Shown here: positions 45,193-55,089 of the stretch, piece after piece
How positions within the stretch are numbered: the stretch's first letter is position 1
How the letters are laid out: the number at the start of each line of letters is the position of its first letter
NCBI GenBank assembly: GCA_022818135.1
Contig: JAFMSR010000007.1
Coordinates: 7,610,543-7,674,542, forward strand
DNA from: Saxidomus purpurata
Lineage: Eukaryota > Mollusca > Bivalvia > Venerida > Veneridae
DNA length: 64,000 nt
Direction: 5' to 3'
Translations under genes and position numbers: made by a program
Notes under the pieces: model-generated
What the model was told of the DNA's origin: nothing
The model's database searches: none
Seen by the model: only the letters and a program-made list of their open reading frames with translations

Positions 45193-46061
45193 CGGTGTAT
45201 AATAATTGAGCTCTTTCACGCGAAACCCTGTCTTAGAGTCATAAAAGGTAAAATTGAAACTAATGAATAAATAGTATGCGACCTTTGTCCGACGTCAGAC
45301 ATCAAAAAGCTAGTTTTCTTCATTTGTTATAAAATTTTGCATAATGGTACTCTTAACATGGTTCTTATTTAGCTTGTTTTAATATTCATGTTTTTCACTT
45401 CGTTTCCTAGCAACGCGATGGTGACTGGCAATGGTGTAAAATCGACGTATTACATATAAAACTGGTTCAAAAATGCCCCTATTTCAATTTCAAACACACC
45501 ATGTGGTATCTCTCAATATTTGTCTTCATTATTTCCAACGCGAAACGTTTAATACTGAAAATTATATAGCATAATTTGTTTCAGATATTTCATGTCACAT
45601 TATTTCAGTCGTCATTTTAGTCTTTTTATGAACAGTAAAGTACAGCAAAACACTCCCTATCACACTCTTTTGTTAAGTTTTTGCTTGTGAAAGCAAAAGG
45701 AAGAATAAAAGCTAGAAAAGCCAGCAATCGCACCACAGGCTTTCATATAAAAATGGTTTCACCTTTTCTATGGGTTAAATGTAATATACAAAATGTCAAA
45801 TACTTCAAAACACCTGACCAAAGAAAAAGTAACATATAGCCCAAATTATGTGCCGTAATATCTTGTCTAATACTTGAAACTGCACTATTGGCAAATTCTA
45901 GATTTTGCCAACCGGCGAGGACAGCCATCCACCGCCAAACCCGGCCTAACCCCAAGTCATGCCTTGTCTGCATCTGTCCCTTACTACGTTTTCTGTAATA
46001 TTGGTGGGAAGCTTCAATTGGAAATAAAGGGAAAAAATAAAATTAATAAAAATGTGGTCGC

Positions 46062-46146
46062 ACTAGGGCTCGAACCAGCGACCTTAAAATGAAATGTACA
46101 ATTCATACGCTTAAATATTTCGCTTTTACCGCACGGCCAGCGCTGC
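46062..46146 (-). repeat. tRNA-derived SINE-like sequence
   Basis: The - strand has GCTGGCCGTGCGGTAAAAGC and GTCGCTGGTTCGAGCCCTAG, resembling A and B boxes 50 bp apart. It lacks complete cloverleaf pairing. Confidence 0.4.
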
Positions 46147-46389
46147 ACGATTTCCTTTTGTCAGATTATTGTATAAAATACTTAAAACTTATTCAGCCGA
46201 CTTACCTCGGCACTGAAGTGGTCTATTTCAAAGAACAAAAGCACGTATAACCTAGAAATCGAACTGCACAATACATCAGCAATATTTAGAGCAATCAAGC
46301 AATTATGAAAATCCATATTTGAATATTGACAGTTTGTAATTTTACATGGAACTCAAAATTAAATTGTATTCGATATAAAGCTGAAAAGT

Positions 46390-46795
46390 ACGATGGCACA
46401 GAGGTGACATGTGTATGTTTTTATTTATCTCGTGCGCACGACATACTTAGTCGTGCGCACGAGAGACTATGCCGTGCGCACGAGATACTATGTCGTGCGC
46501 ACTAGATAATTAAGTCGTGCGCACGATTAACTATGTCGTGCGCGACTTAGTAACTCGTGCGCACTACATAGTCTCTCATGTTTTTATTTATCTCGTGCGC
46601 ACGACTTAATTATCTAGTGCGCACAACATAGTATCTCGTGTGCACGACATAGTATCTCGTGCGCATCTCGTGCACACGACATAGTATCTCGTGCGCATCT
46701 CGTGTGCACGACATAGTATCTCGTGCGCACGATATAGTATGTCGTGCGCACGAGATAAATAAAAACATACATATGTCACCTCTGTGCCACCGTAG
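46390..46795. mobile_element. ~400 bp GTCGTGCGCACGAG hairpin element
   Basis: Terminal inverted repeats pair ATGGCACAGAGGTGACATGT with ATGTCACCTCTGTGCCACCG, then ATGTTTTTATTTATCTCGTG with its complement. The interior is about a dozen copies of the self-complementary GTCGTGCGCACGA alternating with ATACTATGTC. It can fold fully and contains many GTGCAC/GTGCGCAC palindromes. Confidence 0.8.
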
Positions 46796-47049
46796 AAAAG
46801 GTTTGAAATTACATTAGGGGCATTTTTGAACCAATTTTGCATATAAAACGTCGATTTTACACCATTGATATTCGACGTCGCGTTCTAGGAAACTAAGTGA
46901 AAAATAGAAAATTTAAAAAGAGTAAAATACGAACAACATTTTAGAGTACCGTTATGCAGAATTTCATTACAATCGGAGAAAACCCGCTTTTTAACGTCTG
47001 AGAACGTAATTATCACAGTTTCACGTCGTCGTATATTAGCCTTGGAGAG

Positions 47050-47900
47050 TATTCGTTCGATTTCTAAACGAATGACATTTTTTCATGACAAGACAATAAT
47101 AATTTATTCCATAGGTTTAAGTATAAATAACTTCGCCAATGATTACCGATTTCTAATATATACTTAATATTTATGTTATTTCATAACGCTACAAATTCTT
47201 CAATTTTTCGTATACATTTTAAACGTTATCAACCATGGCATGAGCGGGTCCGTGGCGTGATAACTGATCCTCAACTGCAAAGGACCCGAGTGCTGTATTG
47301 TGGTGTCTTTGAGCCGATTATCACTCTCTGGCTTTTTATGTACTTTCAGAACATTGACAGCACTATAAAAATGATTGTTTTCAAATGTACCATTAACAAT
47401 TAGCAATAGTTATAGCAGGCAGCCTGCAGAATGAGGAACACTGTGTGACAAATAAATAAAAGAGATACAGTGCCCACTTCAGAAAAATGTACAGGAGTCA
47501 TGTAATGTAATTTTCTGAAACAGAATAACATCGTCATTCGTGCCTTTGTTGTATGTGGTGTATCTTTAATTTGACAGTCATCGGAATCATATAGGTGTTT
47601 CCTATCAAACGGGTTTTTTTTCTTCTAAGGTCACTGTTTATCTATACTGGTCTATACCTTGATTTGTCAATGACCCGTAAATAGACATTGATATTAACGG
47701 GCAAGCCGGAAATATACACTTGACATATCCTTTCATTGTACCCCGCACTAAAAGGTAGAGTGTTCGCGTACAGTATGTCAATGTATCAGTACGTGCTGAT
47801 TTGTGATGTTATAAAGAGACTTCATCTTTAACCCAAATATTGTTCTTCTTAAGCCGGCCTCGGGGATCACTTGATTGTACATATGCTTATGTAGGCAGAA
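47050..47900. other. foldback loop, nothing recognised
   Basis: AT-rich sequence with no ORF of note and no repeat ends seen. From 47905 to 48064 it resembles the 3' part of the AGCTCACC family (GAGCTTAGATAATTTGAATG, ATAGGGCCATC). Confidence 0.35.
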
Positions 47901-48112
47901 TTCTAAAACTCTTGCCTAGAACATAGAGCTTAGATAATTTGAATGTAGCATCATTATAGTGCTTCTCTATGAATATTGTAAGATGAGGACCCCTCTGCCT
48001 GCCTTCTAGAAGTGTTGACCTTGTGTTATAATCAATGGTAGCGATATAGGGCCATCTTTCCCTCTTTTTGTTCGAATATTCGTTCTAAAGTATGATAACT
48101 TAAGACATTTCG

Positions 48113-51100
48113 AAAAACCGTTAGGCCGCTTGGTTATGTTGATGAAAAAATCTATTTTCTTATAATGAAATCGTATTGTTAAAGAGCTATGGTCTTTTAC
48201 TGTATCTGTCTTTCTAAAGCTTGCACCGTATTAACCTTGAAAAAGGATGGTGAGCAATAAGCACGTCAAACAAATAAACTAACAAGCTTGGCCGCTAGGC
48301 CGCCAGGCCGCTTGGGTGTCCTGTTGATGAAGAAATATATTTTCTTATAACGAAATCATTCTTTTTGATATTTTTATCTCAGAATGAGCACATTGAATAA
48401 TGTGAATATACCATATTTTCATTTAAAAAAAAAGTTTAGTCGTTTGGCCGCTAGGCCGCTAGGCCGCCAGGCCGCTGGGCTTTAATGTTGATGAAGAAAT
48501 CAACTTTCTTATAATGGAATTGTATTTTTGTGATATTTTTCTCGCAGAATGAGCGACATTAGAATAAAGTGAACATACCATAGTTTCGTTAAAAAAACCC
48601 AAAGATGCTATGTCGCTCGGCCGCCAGGCCGGTACCCGCTTGGGTGTTATGTTGATGAAGAAATATGTTTTCTTTTAACGAAATCGTACTTTTTGATATT
48701 TTAATCTCAGAATGAGCGACATTGAATAAAGTGAATATACCATATTTGGCCGCCAGGCCGCTGGGGTTTTATGTTGATGAAGATATCAATTTTCTTATAA
48801 CGAAATTGTACTTTTGTGATATTTTTATCGCAGAATGAGCGACATTGAAAAAAGTGAAATTACCATAGTTTAGTTAAAAAAAAAGATGTTTAGTCGTTTG
48901 GCGGCTAGGCCGCCAGGCCGCCAGGTCGCTCATATGGAACAAAGTGTACCATCGCTAAACGCTAGCTGATGCAGTAACAGCCTCTAGAAAATCGATAATC
49001 CAATACTGTCTACATCAATATTGATCGTTGCCGATCGGAAGTTTCCGTATCACGATAAGTCATAAATCAGTTAGTCAGCAAAAATCGATAATGTAAGCTA
49101 GCGCTAAAGTGGGACAGTTACATTCGTCGCAATCATTGTACCGATAAATGATATTTGATATTCTGAGATTGCCCTGACTAACTGATTTATTGCATTAGAT
49201 TTAAAGAATATTTAAAAGAAAATGAAGAGGGGCAATGTGATAATAAATGACCTAAGAAATCATTATTGTGTAAATTACTTTTTTATTTCATAAATCATTT
49301 AATCAACAATGAACTTTAAAATTATGTTTTCGTTAAGTTACATAAATAGTATAAGATAGTTTGACACCTTAAATTAATTAGTTAGTTAATATATAAAGAG
49401 ATGATTTCCGTGAAAACCACGGAGACACCCGATCCGTCAGACTTTACATGTTAACAGTTTATAAATCATTCAATGGGTAGGTGAAATCGGAAACTATGTA
49501 ATAAAATTTTTGCACCATTTTATTCCTTATATATTTCACTTGCCGATGCTACAAACGCTTAAGCGATCTTTTAAATGGTTTTCTCTATATAAGACGAAAT
49601 GTTTAAACAAATCACTGAAAAAATGAAGCAATTTAAGACCGCCATAAGCATTTCATAGGGAAAACGGGGTGATAAATTTTAAACCAAAATGGGTAGGTGA
49701 AATACTTAATTAATATTTTTGAAATTTATATCACCATTTAGACTAAATAATTTGCCAACCTTTGTCATCAACGCATAAGCGTAATATAACTCCGTTTAAA
49801 AGTTATGACGGTTAAACCGATTTTATCCTTCTTTGTTTAATGTGAAAAATGTACCGATACATCGATTATTGGAAAAATTGAAGAAATATGTTTTCTTTTA
49901 ACGAAATCGTACTTTTTGATATTTTAATCTCAGAATGAGCGACATTGAATAAAGTGAATATACCATATTTGGCCGCTAATGTGAAAAATGTACCGATACA
50001 TCGATTATTGGAAAAATTGAAAGTTCCATATGGGGGTGTTATTTCGAAGAAGAAATTAATTTTCTTATAACGAAATTGTATTTCTATGATATTTTGATAT
50101 TTTTTTTCGTAGAATGAGCGAAGCGACATTGAATAAAGCTAATATACCATATTTTCGTTAAAAAAGATGTGTAGTCGTTTGGCCACTAGGCCGCCAGGCC
50201 GCCAGGCCGCTGGGGTGTTATTTTGAAGAAGAAATCAATTTTCTTATAACGAAATTGTATTTTTGTGATATTATTTATCGTAGAACGAGCGACATTGAAT
50301 AAAGCTAATATACCATATTTTCGTTAAAAAAAGATGTTAAGTCGTTTGGCCGCCAGGCCGCTAAGCCGCCAGGCCGCTGGGGTGTGATTTTGAAGAAGAA
50401 ATTAATTTTCTTATAACGAAATTGTAATTCTGTGATATCTTTCATCGTAGAATGAGCGACATTGAATAAAGCTAATATACCATATTTTCTTAAATAAAGA
50501 TGTTTAATCATTTGGCCGCCAGGCCGCTGGGGTGTTATTTTGAAGAAGAAATCAATTTTCTTACAACGAAATTGTATAAAGCTTATATACCATAATTACG
50601 TTAAAAAAGATGTTTAGTCACTTGGTCGCTATGCCGCTGGGGTGTTATTTTGAAGAAGAAATCAATTATCTTATAATGTTTAATCGTTTGGTCGCTAGGC
50701 CGCCAGGCGATGTTATTTTGAAGATGTTTTTTTAGCTAATATACCATTTTTAAAAAGATGTTTAGTCGTTTGGCCGCTAGGCCGTTGGGCTGCTGGGGTT
50801 TTATGTTGAAGAAGAAATCAATTAAAAAGTATGTTAGTGTTTTAATATAAAACAATATTTTGAATGTTTCTGCTTTGCAAAATGAACTTATTTTAGTGAC
50901 CATCAAATCAGGCCGCTAAGTTCACGCCGCTAGGCCGCCAGGCCGCTAAGCCGCTAAGTTCACGCCGTTAGGCCGCCAGGCCGCTAGGCCGCCAAATTCA
51001 CGCCGCTAGGCCGCCAGGCCGCTAGGCCGCCAAATTCACGCCGCTAGGCCGCCAGGCCGCTAGGCCGCCAGCTTCACGCCGCTAGGCCGCTAGGCCGCCA

Positions 51101-51177
51101 AATTCACGCCGCTAGGCCGCCAGGCCGCTAGGCCAGCTTCACGCCGCTAGGCCGCTGGGCCGCTAACTTCACGGACA
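48113..51177 (-). repeat. right arm of the foldback element
   Basis: Reverse-complement counterpart of the left arm: GGCCGCTAGGCCGCCAGGCC tracts, GCTGGGGTGTTATTTTGAAG, TTTTCTTATAACGAAATTG, GAGCGACATTGAATAAAG. Longer than the left arm mainly because of the insertion at about 48931-50035. Inner units are again more diverged. Confidence 0.85.
48931..50035. mobile_element. ~1.1 kb insertion with CATATGGAAC inverted ends in the right arm
   Basis: The array unit is broken at CATATGGAAC and resumes after GTTCCATATG. The interior is unrelated to the array, with TCGATAATGTAAGCTAGCGC-like and GGGTAGGTGAAATAC stretches. Near its right end is a patch of array sequence, described as a separate finding. 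No ORF. Confidence 0.65.
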
Positions 51178-51188
51178 TATTTGTAAGA
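51178..51188. repeat. target site duplication, right
   Basis: TATTTGTAAGA directly follows the right terminal repeat and matches 40016-40026 exactly. Confidence 0.75.
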
Positions 51189-51752
51189 TATTTTTCAGAG
51201 AGAATCACCGAAAGAGTAGTTGTCTCTTCTCATATTTCGGTACAACATGTGATATAGTCATTTACGATGATATAAATAACGCATCCTGAAGCGGTAAAAC
51301 AAAAAAGAATAAAAATGTTGACAACAGTCATTCTTACTGTTATAAATTGTTAGTGAGATGTTTCGTAATAACAGTGAGCCAGAAAATATCTTTCATAATA
51401 CCATAGGAGGACGGCATTAATCTGTTTATTTGGATGTTTACTTTAAACATATTATATTGCTGTTAAAAGATGTACAAGTTCATTTTGCAATAATAAGTAC
51501 GACAAAACAATAGCAAATGGGTCGGGCGACAAGTTCTTTCAACATTAGTTATCGGCACTTCCCTAATTACATAACTATATTTTTGTCGGACATTTATAGA
51601 CAAAATTCATATGCATATACTTTTAATACTATGTATTATAAAGAAAGAATATTTGATTAGGATGGCAAATGCACAATGGCAGACTAGTATTTTTGCGTCT
51701 TAATTTAGATCAGTTTTCATGTATCACATCTTTGATAAGTTATGTTACATAC

Positions 51753-54700
51753 GTATTTGGATAGAATTGTCCATCTGATCCGCAGACGACAGAAAATTTC
51801 GAATCACAGTTGATAGACCAGCGGTATTGACAGAAGACGGAACCTAGGATATTATGGATGGACCTTGTTGTTGTTGTTGCTGCTGCTGCAGGCGATGTTG
51901 TGGCGGTTGTTATGGCAGTCAACTTTGCTGATAACATTGAAGGTGAAGATAACACTGTTGTCAACGGTGATACTTTCGCAAAAGTAACAGTTGTTGATGC
52001 TGGAACTAGAGAAATAGAAAGTCTGGTCCAATCCTCCGACCAAAACATAAATATGAGCGTTCTGGTCCCCTACCGACCATGACTGTTTACTGCTGACCTC
52101 ACACGAAATGATCAGATAGACCAAAATTCAATTTTTCAGAGCTAAAATTAGGGAATAAACGCCGACCGATTTCTTCTTTTGGCAAGGGGACCGGACACAC
52201 ACATTTGTTTTGTTCGGCCTTTTAAAACTTTATTTTGCCCAACTGAGTTTAAGCACCAAAGAAATTTTATACTTCTAGCTCCGTGTGCTATAAGACTCTA
52301 AAGAGCTATGGTTTTAAAGTCATTTCAAATATTTAAGGAAAACTTTCAATTTTACACAGTCTCATTATTTAGACTTCTTAAAATGTTAAATTATTTCAAT
52401 GACCCGATGTCTGAGCGTGAGATTAAGTCGAGCACGACACCATTTAGCAATAACATTTATATAGACTTTATTTTGTTTCTTAGTAACTAGCAGAGAGATT
52501 ATTATGACTTGCGTTAGATGTTTAGACCGTCAAAGTAAAAAACAACTTTAGGTTATAACAGCAACTACCTTTAAAAAGATAGTCGGCGCAATTTTTAATA
52601 TATGAAAGCCGATTGCTAGCTTGATTTTTTTAGTAAAAAATAATTTTATTCTTTTGGAAGTCGCCAAATGTCATAAGGTGAGGAAAGAAAACAGGACCTT
52701 CACCGGGATTCGAACCCATGTACCTTCCCTTGCAAAGCTGAGCTAATGTTCTCCCGGCTGAGTTGACTGGCCTCTTATCAAATATGTCTCCAATAGTAAT
52801 TAAATACAATGTATATATCGCGACAGTAGAGGAACCTATTGATTTTTAGGTCAGTTGGTCAAAGATCAAGGTCACAGTGACCCGTTATTGGTCGGTAGGT
52901 ACAGAACGGTTTCCGTACAATAACTTAGAAACGCTTTGGCCTACAATCCTCAAACTTAGTGTGAAGGTTGGTATTGCCAGGAGATGACACTTATTGATTT
53001 TGAGGTCAGTACGTCAAAGGTCAAGTTCACAGTAACCCGGAATTGTAAAACGGTTTCCGGACGATAACTAGAGAACGCGTAGACCTAGCATCTTGAAAAT
53101 TTAGATAAAGGTTGGTCGTGACCAGCAAATGAGTTCTATTGATTTTGAGATCAGTAGGTCAAGGGTCAAGGCCACAGTGACCCAGAATTGTAAAACAGTT
53201 TCCGGACGATAACTAGAGAACGCATGGGCTTATCATCTTGAAACTTGGTGTGGAGATTGGTCATGAATAGCAGATGACCCCTTTTGATTTTGAGGTCAGT
53301 AAGTCAAAGGTCAAGGTCACAGTGACCGGGAATAGTTAAACGGTTTCCGGACGATAACTCGAGAACGTGTAGGCATAGCGTCTTGAAACTTGGTGTGAAG
53401 TTTAGTCGTGACCAGCAGATGACCCCTAAATATTTTGAGGTCAGTGGGTCAAAGGTCATGCCACATGTATTGCTTTTTCAACATTACTGATTGCATCAAG
53501 GGGCATACATGTTTTACAAACAGCTCTTGTTCTTATAAATATGCTACTGGAATTATTGACCGTTATTCACTGGCCGGGAAAGTATAAATACTCTTATAAT
53601 TAACATTAATGTGGAGGTAATAGTATTATGTTGATCGATATGAATTATATGAGTACTTAAATTATATACCCATTCAAGAAAAACTGAAAACGCAAGAGTA
53701 GTTTATGGTCTATTCTCATTCTCACTATATAGGTCTAAATAAAGAAATTTGTAAATATCTTATTATAAATGAAGTAAAATGACCTTAACAGACAGAAAAA
53801 CAAATACTGTCGACCGAAAACAACTTGTTTTTCTAAAGATAATAATATATTGCTAGTTGTAATTGACTATTTACAAATGCCGTTATTTATTTAAAACTTA
53901 AATTATAAATTTTACAGTATCTTTTAAAAAAAAAGTTGTTTCCGGTCTGCATAAACTGTTTACGGTCCCTTTTCAGTCTTTTTCAGTCGTTGTCTGTCTT
54001 TTTCAGTCGTTGTCTGTCTTTTTCGGTTGTTTTCGGTAATTTTATGTACCCTTTATTATTTCCTTTTCGGTTGTTTTCTATGCACCCTGTATTATCCAAT
54101 TCGAAGGTGCCTTACAGCGTAAATTTCTCTTTTCAAAATATGTTATACATTCTACTTGTCATTTCATTGGCGGTTGAAGAGTTCCAAAGTTCCGGCCAAA
54201 AGCTTAATACGGCTGCGCCGAAAAAAAAACTATTAAAAGTGCAGCTTCACAGTACTCATTTAAAGATAGAGAATTAATATGTTTTAAGGTTACCGCTTCC
54301 GGTTGTGGCGGAAGTAGACTGTGAACCACAAGGTCCATGATTCGCTATTTCAAGAGGATACGCAAGAATGTGATTAACATAGAGGTGATGATCAAGTACT
54401 CTGGAGCATCGAGCCTGCGCGAATAGGCAACTGAAAATAAAGGGAAGAAATTAAAGAGTGATTGATCAAAGATAATCCAGCAAAGTTAATAATTAAGCTT
54501 TTTTCACAGGTAGGTTAAACTAATTGTACTTACTATCGATTGCGAGAGAAATCTGCAATTATATGAATTGCCTTGGGAACTCACTCCAGATGGAATAAAA
54601 TAGACAGACGGACGGACGGACGGACATATAGACAGACAGACAGAGGACACTTTCGCTGCCCGGCATTTTGAGGGATGGAATCCAACACCTCTGATCCTGA

Positions 54701-55087
54701 GGCAAACGCGCTACCACTGTACCCAGGCGGCTCCACGAAGTAAAGAGTAAACCTATATCTAGACAGTAAAAAGAGATAGTCATCAAATATCGAAATTCAC
54801 AAAATCAGCATCTTGATCCTAATTAAAGTGCCTGTAACACGGTTTCGGTATAAATAAACTTAATGTTACATACTGATTACTGTACGTCCGTCCGTCCGAT
54901 CCGCATATCGACTCGTCATTTTTTAGTATATGGTTTGTACAGTTGACTTGTTTGAAAACATGACATAGGTGTTCGTCGAAGATCATGCCGATATTATGTA
55001 AGGTTAAGTTTACAATGCTACATTCTTGGTTATTGCAGTCCTGTGCAGGGTTGTGAAGAGCATGGCTCTGTTTAGCTTTTGCCTTTC
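51753..55087 (-). CDS. Kazal-type domain protein, copy B (three internal exons)
   Basis: Exons on the - strand: 54874-55087 (donor CA|GTATGTAAC), 54294-54430 (acceptor ATTTTCAG, donor GCG|GTAACC) and 51753-52005 (acceptor TTTCTCTAG, donor AC|GTATGTAAC). Phases agree as in copy A, and length differences between copies are all multiples of three. First domain: HLCHVFKQVNC, ICGSDGRTYSN, then HCLFAQARC and HGPCGSQ. The second exon is almost identical to copy A, while the first has diverged (for example DCNNQECSIVN). The Thr/Ala-rich linker is about 25 residues shorter, and the third exon starts at a different acceptor because of a one-base insertion. The second domain start is VFCQYRWSINC, VCGSDGQFYPN. 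The terminal exons were not found. Conserved cysteines and frame argue for selection. Confidence 0.78.
52694..52778 (-). repeat. tRNA-derived SINE-like sequence
   Basis: The - strand has TACATGGGTTCGAATCCCGG (B box/T-arm) preceded by CATTAGCTCAGCTTTGCAAG. Not a complete tRNA. Present in copy B only, within an intron of the Kazal gene. Confidence 0.4.
52835..53531 (+). mobile_element. GGTCAAGGTCACAGTGACC tandem element in Kazal copy B intron
   Basis: Five ~120-150 bp units, each ordered as TATTGATTTTGAGGTCAGTA, GGTCAAAGGTCAAGGTCACA, GTGACCCGGAATTGTAAAAC, GGTTTCCGGACGATAACTAG, ATCTTGAAACTTGGTGTGAA, GGTTGGTCGTGACCAGCAGA. It ends CAAACAGCTCTTGTT, the same 3' end as the other families here. Copy A lacks it, so it arrived after the duplication. 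Confidence 0.75.
53955..54075 (+). repeat. short TTTTTCAGTCGTTGTCTGTC tandem repeat
   Basis: Three or four ~21 bp units of CTTTTTCAGTCGTTGTCTGT drift into TTTTCGGTTGTTTTC. A local low-complexity array. Confidence 0.6.
54668..54737 (-). repeat. tRNA-derived SINE-like element, copy B
   Basis: Counterpart of 33868: the - strand reads GCCTGGGTACAGTGGTAGCG and CAGAGGTGTTGGATTCCATC. A GACAGACGGACGGACGGACG microsatellite (54603-54650) beside it is absent from copy A. Confidence 0.45.
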
Positions 55088-55089
55088 CT

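Larger units (their letters stand above)
45235..47045. repeat. 1.8 kb inverted repeat inside the foldback loop
   Basis: About 45330-45500 is the reverse complement of 46820-46985 (shared TGGTGTAAAATCGACGT..., TTTTGCATAATGGTACTCT, AAAATGCCCCT). Weaker pairing extends outward near 45235-45300 and 46985-47045. The spacer contains two tRNA-like sequences and the 46.4 kb hairpin. Confidence 0.7.
40027..51177. mobile_element. 11.15 kb foldback-type transposon
   Basis: The ends are TGTCCGTGAAGTTGGCGGCC and the complement of TGTCCGTGAAGTTAGCGGCC, flanked by an 11 bp (or 9 bp) direct duplication. Inverted arms of 2.2 and 3.1 kb are collinear. The outer part is GCGGCCTAGCGGCGTGAA tracts, then a shared ~110 bp single-copy stretch (40222-40330 pairs with 50806-50915). 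Next come ~170 bp units with GCGGCC tracts and TTTCGTTATAAGAAAATTGA. The 5.8 kb loop holds other repeats and no transposase-like ORF, so the element is non-autonomous. Long inverted arms built of tandem subrepeats with a ~9 bp target duplication are the hallmark of Foldback elements; Mutator-like elements also make 9 bp duplications. The other segmental copy (32470-32510) shows the uninserted site. Confidence 0.85.

Noticed and set aside
51858..52082. Val/Ala-rich ORF on the + strand in copy B
   Set aside because: Complement of the linker exon of copy B.
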